64,000 nt of DNA from Modestobacter sp. VKM Ac-2986. GTDB taxonomy: Bacteria > Actinomycetota > Actinomycetes > Mycobacteriales > Geodermatophilaceae. This document shows positions 36,372-43,275 of the stretch, one piece after another (position 1 is the stretch's first letter; each line of letters opens with the position of its first letter). Location: NCBI RefSeq assembly GCF_026967795.1, contig NZ_JAPVBH010000001.1, positions 609,028-673,027 of the forward strand, written 5' to 3'. The notes below the pieces were generated by a model. That model searched no databases, had not been told where the DNA came from, and was given only the letters and a program-made list of their open reading frames with translations. The position numbers and the translations under genes are program-made.

Positions 36372-36970
36372 CGAACACCTCACCGACGGGGCAGCGCACC
36401 CGGCGACCGCTGCGCGAAGCGGCACTCGCCGTGCTGACCGGACTGCTCGCGGTGCTGGCCCCGCTGGCCGCAGCGACGCCGGCCTCGGCCTCGGGCTACT
36501 ACGGGTACGACGGCGGCTACAGCGGCGACACGAACGGTCAGTACACCGGCCCGGTCGTCGTCTTCCCGATGGTCAACTGCATCCAGGTCAGCAACGGGAC
36601 GTACAGCGCGGTGCTCGGCTACCGGAACACGAGCACGAGCACGTACAGCATCACCGGCGGCTACAACGTGATCAGCCCGTCGTCGTACAACGGCCGGCAG
36701 CCCACGACGTTCCGGCCCGGCACCTACAGCGGCGTCTTCACGGTGCCGGTCACCTCCGGCACCGTCTACTGGACCCTGGGCAACACCAAGCTGACCATCA
36801 ACCGCACCGCGGCCAAGACCTGCGGCGCGGACACCCAGATGCCCGCCGACGGCAACGGCACCGGCGTGGTGGGGGCCCTGGCCGTCGCCGCCGGCGCCGG
36901 CGCCCTGGTCGTGCAGCGCACCCGCCGCCGGCTGGCCGGGACCCCTTCGGAGGAGACCGTCGATGCGTAG
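36368..36970 (+). CDS. Secreted surface protein with C-terminal sorting signal (probable exosortase substrate)
   Basis: 200 residues. A signal peptide (1-41, cleavage likely after ASA at 39-41) precedes a Gly/Tyr-rich start and one beta-sandwich domain (about 62-152) with a Cys71/Cys152 pair, the NGTYSAVLGYRN pattern and VYWTLG. The end has the three-part layout of sorting signals: MPADGNG (158-164), a hydrophobic helix (165-183) and a basic stop RTRRR (184-188). No exact LPxTG or PEP motif is seen, so the cleavage motif may be lineage-specific. The gene is locked between the HAD and PIG-L genes of the exosortase operon by 4- and 8-base overlaps, so it is the obvious candidate substrate. Confidence 0.82.
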   Translation: MTNTSPTGQRTRRPLREAALAVLTGLLAVLAPLAAATPASASGYYGYDGGYSGDTNGQYTGPVVVFPMVNCIQVSNGTYSAVLGYRNTSTSTYSITGGYNVISPSSYNGRQPTTFRPGTYSGVFTVPVTSGTVYWTLGNTKLTINRTAAKTCGADTQMPADGNGTGVVGALAVAAGAGALVVQRTRRRLAGTPSEETVDA

Positions 36971-37709
36971 CGTGCTGGCCGTCGGGGCCCACCCCGACGA
37001 CATCGAACTGGGCTGCGGCGCGACGCTGCTGGCCCACCACCAGGCCGGCGACCGGGTCACCATGCTGGTGCTCACCGGTGGCGAGAACGGCCCCGGCGAC
37101 GAGTTCGGCCAGGCGGGTCTCCGCCGCCTCGAGCAGCAGCGCGCCGCCCGGACCCTCGGTGCCGAGCTGCGCTGGGGCGGGCTGCGCGACTGCACCGTCG
37201 TCCCCGACTCCGCCACCATCGGCATCATCGAGGCCGCGCTGCGCGCCACCGACGCCGACCTGGTCTACGTGCACGCCCCCGACGACAGCCACCAGGACCA
37301 CCGGGCGGTCTCCGCAGCGACGCTGTCCGCCGCCCGCCGGCTCTCCCGGGTCATGCACTACCAGAGCCCCTCGACGCTGACCTTCACCCCGACGGTCTTC
37401 GTCGACGTCACCGCGCACCTGTCCGGCAAGCTCGCCGCGCTCGGCGCGCACGCCTCGCAGGTGGAGATGTCGGCGATGGTCGAGCCGGACGCCGTCGTGG
37501 CCTCGGCCCGGCACTGGGGCGCCCAGGCCCGGATCGGCTACGCCGAGGCCTTCGCCCCGACCCGGATGGTGCTGGACCTGGCGCCGGCACTGCGGCCGTC
37601 GGCCGAGGTGCCCACCCCGCGCCCGGCGGTCGAGGACCTGGTCGTCACCGCCCACCGGCTCAGCAGCCTGATCGCCGCCCCGGTCGCCGCCCCGGTCGCC
37701 GCGGGCTGA
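36963..37709 (+). CDS. PIG-L/LmbE family de-N-acetylase
   Basis: Last gene of the operon, 248 residues. The zinc site is intact: AHPDD (9-13) at the N-terminus and the distal SHQDHRAV (H-x2-H). PIG-L enzymes remove N-acetyl groups from GlcNAc-bearing compounds, as MshB does in mycothiol and others in glycolipid or polysaccharide synthesis. Here it probably acts on the sugar made by the epimerase and glycosyltransferase of the same operon. The C-terminus ends in an Ala/Pro/Val-rich tail. It overlaps the surface-protein gene by eight bases. Confidence 0.92.
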   Translation: MRSVLAVGAHPDDIELGCGATLLAHHQAGDRVTMLVLTGGENGPGDEFGQAGLRRLEQQRAARTLGAELRWGGLRDCTVVPDSATIGIIEAALRATDADLVYVHAPDDSHQDHRAVSAATLSAARRLSRVMHYQSPSTLTFTPTVFVDVTAHLSGKLAALGAHASQVEMSAMVEPDAVVASARHWGAQARIGYAEAFAPTRMVLDLAPALRPSAEVPTPRPAVEDLVVTAHRLSSLIAAPVAAPVAAG

Positions 37710-37713
37710 CCGT

Positions 37714-37938
37714 TCAGGAGCCGTACTGGCAGACCCGGCACAGCCCGGCGTCGTCCGGCACGTCCTCCACCGCGATCACCTGGACCTGCTGCCCGCACAG
37801 CGCGGGCACGTCCTCGTGCGTCTCCTGGGCCACCCGGCCCATCGACTCGGACACCGCGTGCAGCGGCCCGGCCAGCTTCTCGCCGGCCGGGCCGCTGTCG
37901 TCTGCACTCCGCCGGGAGCGCCCGACCAGGTTCGCCAT
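37714..37938 (-). CDS. Hypothetical protein, 74 residues
   Basis: ATG at 37938 is preferred; a longer reading to 38037 is possible but its extra part is low-complexity. The chain is hydrophilic: MANLVGRSRRSADDSGP at the start and a C-terminal CGQQVQVIAVEDVP...CRVCQYGS with three Cys (C-x2-C at the end), which could bind a metal ion. No family recognised. It is convergent with the exosortase operon, four bases away from the PIG-L stop. Confidence 0.6.
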   Translation of the reverse strand: MANLVGRSRRSADDSGPAGEKLAGPLHAVSESMGRVAQETHEDVPALCGQQVQVIAVEDVPDDAGLCRVCQYGS

Positions 37939-38066
37939 GCCCCCACCATGCCCTCCCGTCCCGCGGATCCGCGCGCCGGCCCGGGTGGTGCATGCGACGA
38001 GCCGGTCGCGGGCATGGAGGGTCAGCGTCTGAGCCACTGACGTCGGTACGCAGGTAGGAGCACGAG

Positions 38067-38774
38067 ATGACCAGGTCGATCGCCGACCAGACCGTGACCG
38101 AGCTCGGCGGACCCGGGTCGGTGTTCGTCCGCCAACGAGCGGACCACGAGCAGCTCGACCGGCTGCTGCAGGAGCTCGACGGCACCACCGGCACCGAGCA
38201 GGAGCGGGTGCTCCGCCGGATCGACCGGCTGGTGTTCAGCCACGCCTTCGCCGAGGAGACGGTGCTCTGGCCGGTCGTCCGCCGCGTCCTCCCGGACGGC
38301 GAGGCCCTCACCCTGCAGGTCGAGGAGGAGCACCAGGAGGTCAACGAGCTGGTCAGCACGCTGGAGACCCTCGGCCACGACGACCCCCGCCGGGCTGCGA
38401 CGCTCGCCCGACTCGTCCAGGTCCTGCGGGAGGACGTGCGGGACGAGGAGGACGTGATGTTCCCGCGGCTGCAGCAGGCGCTGGACGGCCCCGCCCTGCG
38501 CCGGCTCGGTCGGCAGTGGGAGGTCGCCCGCCGGGTGTCCCCGACCCGGCCGCACCCGACGGTGTCCCGCCGTCCGCCGGGCAACGCGGTCTCCGGGCTG
38601 CCGCTGAGCGTCCTCGACCGCACGCGTGACCTGGTGGACGCCGGCGTCCAGCACGCACCGGCCCGGCTGGCCCCGGCCGGCCGGGCGGTCAGCCACGGGC
38701 TGGCCGCGGTGGCCGGCTGGGTCGAGCGGGTCCCGCTGGCCCGCCGGGGTGACCGGCCCCCGACCAGCCGCTGA
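38067..38774 (+). CDS. Hemerythrin/HHE cation-binding domain protein
   Basis: 235 residues. The N-terminal 150 form a hemerythrin-like four-helix domain with repeated His/Glu ligands: RADHEQLDRLL, FSHAFAEETVLWPVV, EEEHQEVNELV and EDVRDEEDVMFP. The rest is basic and Pro-rich and looks disordered. Proteins of this type sense or store oxygen, nitric oxide or iron. ATG at 38067. Transcribed alone and terminated by the strong hairpin that follows. Confidence 0.9.
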   Translation: MTRSIADQTVTELGGPGSVFVRQRADHEQLDRLLQELDGTTGTEQERVLRRIDRLVFSHAFAEETVLWPVVRRVLPDGEALTLQVEEEHQEVNELVSTLETLGHDDPRRAATLARLVQVLREDVRDEEDVMFPRLQQALDGPALRRLGRQWEVARRVSPTRPHPTVSRRPPGNAVSGLPLSVLDRTRDLVDAGVQHAPARLAPAGRAVSHGLAAVAGWVERVPLARRGDRPPTSR

Positions 38775-38793
38775 CCCGTCCGGACGAACGACG

Positions 38794-38833
38794 ACGAAGG
38801 CCCCCGGTCCCATCAGGGACCGGGGGCCTTCGT
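38794..38833. terminator. Strong bidirectional terminator
   Basis: A perfect 17-bp stem (38794-38810 with 38817-38833) and a 6-base loop between the convergent hemerythrin and YihY/BrkB genes. Confidence 0.85.
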
Positions 38834-38850
38834 GCGTGTCGGACCTGGGG

Positions 38851-39912
38851 TCAGGTCGTCTGCTTGCGCTTCGGCGCCTCACGGGCGTCGAGCTGGATCT
38901 CCTTGTCCGCGCGCGGGACGCCGGCCTTCAGCTCCTTGGTCCGCTCCATCTCGGCGTCGAGCTCGATGCCGAACAGCAGGGCCAGGTTGATCAGCCAGAA
39001 CCAGATCAGGAAGATCACGACGCCGGCCAGCGCGCCGTAGGTCTTGTTGTAGCTGCCGAAGTTGGCGACGTAGAACGCGAACGCCGCCGAGGCGACGACC
39101 GCGACCAGGATCGCGACACCGGCACCGGGGCTGACCCACTTGAAGCCGCGGAGCTTCGCGTTGGGGGCGGTGTAGTAGAGGACGGCGATCATCAGCGCGA
39201 GCAGCACCAGGATGACCGGCCACTTGGCCCAGCTCCAGATGTTGAGCACCGTCTCGCCCAGACCGATGGACTGGCCGATGGCGTCGACGACCGGACCGCT
39301 GAGCACCAGCATGGCCAGGATCAGCGCGGCGAAGAGGATGCCGATGAGGGTGACCAGCAGCTGGAGCGGCTTGAGCTTCCAGACCTTCCGGCCCTCACGG
39401 GTCTCGTAGACGATGTTGGCCGCCCGGCCGAAGGCACCGACGTAGCCCGAGGCCGACCAGATGGCCGCCGCGATGCCGATGATCAGGCCGAGGCTGGCCG
39501 CGCTGGAGCTGCCCGCGATCTGCTGGATCACCGGGTTGAGGGTGTTCGCCGCCTGCTCGGGCACGACCTGGGTGATGCCGTCGGTGAGCTGCTGCGGGTC
39601 GGTGAGCAGGCCCACGATCGACAGCAGCGCGGTCAGTGCGGGGAAGAGGGCGAGGATGCCGTAGTAGGTCAGCGTGGCCGCCCAGTCGGTGAGCCCGTCC
39701 TCGCTGAACTCCTTCAGCGTGCGCTTGAAGGTGCCGCCGGTGGTGGCCTTCGGGTCGGCACCGGTGGGCGCGTAGTCGGCCCGCTCACGGCTGATCTTGT
39801 CGTCGCCGGGCGCGGTGTCGCGCGCGTCGCGGTTCGTGGTCGGGTCAGTGCTGTCGTTCGCGGTGCCGCCGCGTGCGCCCTCTCGGGGCGCACTCGCACT
39901 AGCTCCGGCCAT
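38851..39912 (-). CDS. YihY/virulence factor BrkB family membrane protein
   Basis: 353 residues with a hydrophilic N-terminus of about 65 residues, then six membrane helices of the BrkB/YihY type. The family start LTDWAATLTYYGILALFPALTALLS (about 75-98) is clear; GYVGAFGRAANIVYETREGR and the later GFKWVSPGAG segments also fit. The C-terminus is charged (ELDAEMERTKEL). The family's transport role is not settled. ATG at 39912 with GGAGG upstream. Confidence 0.92.
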   Translation of the reverse strand: MAGASASAPREGARGGTANDSTDPTTNRDARDTAPGDDKISRERADYAPTGADPKATTGGTFKRTLKEFSEDGLTDWAATLTYYGILALFPALTALLSIVGLLTDPQQLTDGITQVVPEQAANTLNPVIQQIAGSSSAASLGLIIGIAAAIWSASGYVGAFGRAANIVYETREGRKVWKLKPLQLLVTLIGILFAALILAMLVLSGPVVDAIGQSIGLGETVLNIWSWAKWPVILVLLALMIAVLYYTAPNAKLRGFKWVSPGAGVAILVAVVASAAFAFYVANFGSYNKTYGALAGVVIFLIWFWLINLALLFGIELDAEMERTKELKAGVPRADKEIQLDAREAPKRKQTT

Positions 39913-40203
39913 GGGGGCCTCCGGGTGGGGTGGGGCGCTTGCTCGTCGCTCCTGGGTGCCCCGACCGGGACCGCTCCACGCGCACAGGAGATGACATTCC
40001 GGCAACGGACCGTCCCGGACGGCGGTCCTGGCCCGTGGAGGTGCAGGCGACCCCGGGACGACACCTGCACGTGCGACGACAGTCACACGCTGTCCACCGA
40101 GAAGTCGCTCTGCGCAGGGTTCGGGCCGTGTCGGCCCGGGCAGTGAGCAGTGGCAGAGCGCCGGGCGACCGGCGGGCACCGAAGAGAACGTGGAGCGGAC
40201 CAG

Positions 40204-40383
40204 ATGGTGATGTGGCCGGCAGTCAGCCTGCTCGGATTCGTGGTGCTGACGGCACTCGTGGTCCTGATGGGCATGCAGTCCACCAAGCGGTACGAGGCGG
40301 AGAAGCAGGCGGCCTCCGCCGTCCGGCACCCGGCCCCCGACGCCACCGCCCGCGCCGCCGCGGCCGCGACCGCGGTCCTCTAG
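40204..40383 (+). CDS. Small membrane protein sharing its N-terminus with the 27711 protein
   Basis: 59 residues from ATG at 40204, with a GGAG site 9-12 bases upstream; starts a few codons later are possible. One membrane helix (about 4-22), then QSTKRYEAEKQ and a short Ala-rich tail. About half of the first 33 residues are identical to the start of the 295-residue protein at 27711, which suggests a lineage-specific anchor module used in two proteins. A terminator follows at 40418. Confidence 0.72.
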   Translation: MVMWPAVSLLGFVVLTALVVLMGMQSTKRYEAEKQAASAVRHPAPDATARAAAAATAVL

Positions 40384-40417
40384 CCCCTCGCGCCGGACAC
40401 CGGCGCACGCAGACCCC

Positions 40418-40449
40418 CGACGGCGGTCCTCCCAGGAGGACCGCCGTCG
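40418..40449 (+). terminator. Terminator after the small membrane protein gene
   Basis: A 13-bp perfect stem, CGACGGCGGTCCT with AGGACCGCCGTCG, around a 6-base loop, 34 bases after the stop. Confidence 0.75.
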
Positions 40450-40506
40450 TCGCACGTCCGGGCCCGTGCACACCCACCCCGGGCCGCCGTGACCCCGGGA
40501 CGCGGA

Positions 40507-40544
40507 CGGCCCCTGCCTCCCGCAGGTGCGGGGGACAGGGGCCG
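40507..40544 (-). terminator. Terminator of the efflux transporter gene
   Basis: CGGCCCCTG pairs with CAGGGGCCG, with a further GC-rich inner stem, 18 bases beyond the minus-strand stop of the transporter gene. Confidence 0.6.
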
Positions 40545-40561
40545 CCGAGGTGCGCCGAGCG

Positions 40562-42571
40562 TCAGCTGCGGCGGCGGAGCTCCTCGGGCAGGTGGTCGGC
40601 CGGGACGCTGGCCAGCCCGGTGGGCTGGTCGGGGGCGGTCGCCTCGTGCCGCCCGCCCTCGGGGGCGTCCGCGTCGGCGGCCTCGTGGCGGCCCGGGTGA
40701 CCAGTCGTGCCGGACCCGGTCCCGAAGGCGGTCCCGGCGGCCGGTGCGGTGGCCGGCTGGACGGCGGCGGTCCGGTCGGTGGTCGCCCGGTCGTCTGCCG
40801 GGACGGCGCCCTCCCCGGTCCGGTCGACGCCGTCCACGGGCGGCTCGACCGAGGTCGGGGCCGCAGCACCCACGGCGTCGGCCGCGGCCAGGGCAGGGGA
40901 GTCGGCGGCATCCCCGTCCCTGCCGTCCTCGCCGGCCTGCGCCGCCTGGATCCCGGACTGGGTGCGCAGCGGCAGCTGGGGCAGGAACAGCAGCACGAAG
41001 AAGCCGAGGGCGACCACGATCGCGGCGAGCAGGAAGACGACGTCCAGCGAGTGCGAGAACCCGGTCTTGAACGGCAGGGCGATCTCGGCCGGCAGCTCCT
41101 GGATGAACGAGGTGTTCGACAGGTCCGTGCCGCCGGCGCCGGCCTGCTGCAGCTGCGGGGCGATCGCCGGGTTCGCGGTGGCGGCGTCGGTCACGGCGCC
41201 GCCGATGTCACCGGGCAGCCGGGTGAACAGCACCGACAGGAAGACCGCCGTCCCGAGCGTGCCGCCCATCTGGCGGAAGAAGGTGACCGAGGAGGTCGCC
41301 ACGCCGATCTCCCGCGGGCTGACGGCGTTCTGCACGGCGAGGATGACCGGCTGGAAGTTGAAGCCCAGCCCCAGGCCCATGAGCAGCATGAAGGGCACGA
41401 GCGCCCAGACCGAGGTGTCGGCGCCGACGATGAAGGACAGCGACACCAGCGCGGTGACGATGAAGACGACGCCCACGAGCGGGAAGAACTTGTACTTCCC
41501 GGTGCGGGCGATCGTCTGCCCGGCGATGATCGAGCCGGACATGATGCCCAGGACCAGCGGGATCATCTGCAGGCCGGCCTCGGTGGGGCTGGAGCCGTGC
41601 ACGATCTGCAGGTACTGCGGGAGCAGCAGGATGCCGCCGAACATGCCGGCGCCCAGCACGATCGAGCTGGCGCTGCTGACGGCGAAGGTGCGGTTGCCGA
41701 ACATGCGCAGCGGCAGCAGCGCGTCGTCCTTGAACGCCCGCTCGGCGAGCACGAAGAGCGCGAACCCGACCACGCCGATGGCGTAGCAGACCAGTGCCCG
41801 GGTGGAGCCCCAGCCCCAGGTGCGGCCCTGCTCGGCCACGATCAGCAGCGGCACCAGGAAGGTGATCAGCGCCAGCGCGCCGGGCCAGTCGATGCGGTGC
41901 TCGCGCGGGGTGTGCGGCAGGTGCAGCACCTTGGAGACGACGACCAGCGCCAGGATGCCCAGCGGCACGTTGACGTAGAAGATCCAGCGCCAGCCGGTGA
42001 TGCCCAGGATCGTGTCCTGCCCGGACAGGAAGCCGCCGATGACCGGGCCCAGCACGCTGGAGGTGCCGAAGACGGCCATGAAGTAGCCCTGGTACTTCGA
42101 GCGCTCCCGCGGCGGGACGATGTCGGCGATGATCGCCAGCGCCAGCGACATCAGGCCACCGGCACCGATGCCCTGCACGGCGCGGTAGACGGCCAGCTGG
42201 TACATCGAGTCGGCCAGGCCGCACAGCGCCGAGCCGAGGACGAAGACGGCGATGGCGAACAGGTAGAACGGCCGCCGGCCGTAGATGTCGCTCAGCTTGC
42301 CGTAGAGCGGGGTGGCGATCGTCGAGGTGATCAGGAAGGCGGTGGTCGCCCATGCCTGCAGGTCGTAGCCGTCCAGGTCGTCGGCGATGGTGCGGATGGC
42401 CGTGGAGACCACGGTCTGGTCCAGGGCGGCCAGGAACATGCCCAGCAGCAGCCCGACCAGGATGGTCATGATCTGGCGGTGCGTGAACGCCCCGGAGGCG
42501 TCCGGCGCGGCGGCCGAGGCGCGGGCGGCGCTGCGCTCGGACCCCGTCCCGCGGTCGGTGGTCTGGCTCAT
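40562..42571 (-). CDS. DHA2-family MFS efflux transporter (EmrB/QacA type)
   Basis: 669 residues with 14 predicted membrane segments; the family's LAALDQTVVSTAIRTIADDL motif C-like stretch follows helix 1, and GKLSDIYGRRPFYLF is the motif A loop between helices 2 and 3. The C-terminal 150 residues are hydrophilic, Ala/Pro/Thr-rich and longer than usual. It should export drugs by proton antiport. The upstream MarR gene overlaps it by four bases (ATGA), so the regulator and the pump are co-expressed. Confidence 0.94.
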   Translation of the reverse strand: MSQTTDRGTGSERSAARASAAAPDASGAFTHRQIMTILVGLLLGMFLAALDQTVVSTAIRTIADDLDGYDLQAWATTAFLITSTIATPLYGKLSDIYGRRPFYLFAIAVFVLGSALCGLADSMYQLAVYRAVQGIGAGGLMSLALAIIADIVPPRERSKYQGYFMAVFGTSSVLGPVIGGFLSGQDTILGITGWRWIFYVNVPLGILALVVVSKVLHLPHTPREHRIDWPGALALITFLVPLLIVAEQGRTWGWGSTRALVCYAIGVVGFALFVLAERAFKDDALLPLRMFGNRTFAVSSASSIVLGAGMFGGILLLPQYLQIVHGSSPTEAGLQMIPLVLGIMSGSIIAGQTIARTGKYKFFPLVGVVFIVTALVSLSFIVGADTSVWALVPFMLLMGLGLGFNFQPVILAVQNAVSPREIGVATSSVTFFRQMGGTLGTAVFLSVLFTRLPGDIGGAVTDAATANPAIAPQLQQAGAGGTDLSNTSFIQELPAEIALPFKTGFSHSLDVVFLLAAIVVALGFFVLLFLPQLPLRTQSGIQAAQAGEDGRDGDAADSPALAAADAVGAAAPTSVEPPVDGVDRTGEGAVPADDRATTDRTAAVQPATAPAAGTAFGTGSGTTGHPGRHEAADADAPEGGRHEATAPDQPTGLASVPADHLPEELRRRS

Positions 42572-43095
42572 CGGTCCTTCTCGGGGGTGGTGGCGGCGCC
42601 GGGTGTGGCGCCCAGGGTGGGGAGGTGGTCGGTCAGCTGCTGCACCAGGCGGTGCAGCTGCGCGGTGAAGGTGTGCAGCTCGGCGTCCGCCCAGTCGGCG
42701 GTCACCTGCGCGAACAGGGCGGCGCGCTCCTGGCGCATCTGGTCGACCACGGCCTCGCCGTCCGGGGTGACGACCAGCCGGCTGGCCCGGCCGTCGGAGG
42801 CGTCGGCGACCCGGCGGACCAGCCCGTGGTCGACGAGCAGCGTCACGTGCCGGCTCACCGTCGAGGGGTCGGCGTGCACGAGCTCGGCCAGCGCGCCCTG
42901 CCGCAGCGGACCCTGCCGGGTCAGCGGGAACAGCAACACGTGCGCCGCGCGCTCGCGGGCCTCGGGGCCGGCACCGCTGGTGCTCTGGTTCTTGAGCAGG
43001 TGCATGACCCGGACCAGCTGGACCAGCTCCTCGGAGAGGGAGAGCGGGGAGGCGGTCGTCGATGCGACGGTCTCGGACACGGCGGTCTCGGACAC
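42568..43095 (-). CDS. MarR-family transcriptional regulator
   Basis: 175 residues from GTG at 43095, with a CCGGAG site upstream. The winged-helix core is clear: RQGALAELVHADPSTVSRHVTLLVDHGLV as recognition helix and DGRASRLVVTPDG as the wing, then a C-terminal dimer helix. It most likely represses its own operon with the efflux pump and lets go when a drug binds. A dyad matching a MarR operator lies in the upstream region (43163-43181). Confidence 0.93.
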   Translation of the reverse strand: MSETAVSETVASTTASPLSLSEELVQLVRVMHLLKNQSTSGAGPEARERAAHVLLFPLTRQGPLRQGALAELVHADPSTVSRHVTLLVDHGLVRRVADASDGRASRLVVTPDGEAVVDQMRQERAALFAQVTADWADAELHTFTAQLHRLVQQLTDHLPTLGATPGAATTPEKDR

Positions 43096-43162
43096 AGGGG
43101 CGCTCCGGAGGTCAGCGGGGGGCGCCGCACTGCGCCGGAGGAACAGGTGCACGGTACAAGCC

Positions 43163-43181
43163 GTTGCACCATGCATGCAAC
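43163..43181. promoter_or_regulatory. Probable MarR operator in the efflux operon promoter
   Basis: GTTGCA-N7-TGCAAC dyad, with a nested ATGCAT, about 70 bases upstream of the marR start. On the minus strand a -35-like TTGCAT falls inside it and TGTACC lies about 16 bases on as a possible -10. This layout would let the regulator block RNA polymerase. Confidence 0.55.
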
Positions 43182-43275
43182 CAGTTGGGTGGTGCACTGG
43201 CCGTGAGGCGCGCGACCGTGCCCGCCGGGTGAGACCCTGGAGCGACTGCCCTCGACAAGGAAGTGCGAGCACACC

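Noticed and set aside
36368-36970. Class A-type LPxTG sortase substrate
   Set aside because: MPADG is not a good LPxTG match and no sortase gene is in the window. The exosortase in the same operon explains the tail better, but the sortase reading stays possible.
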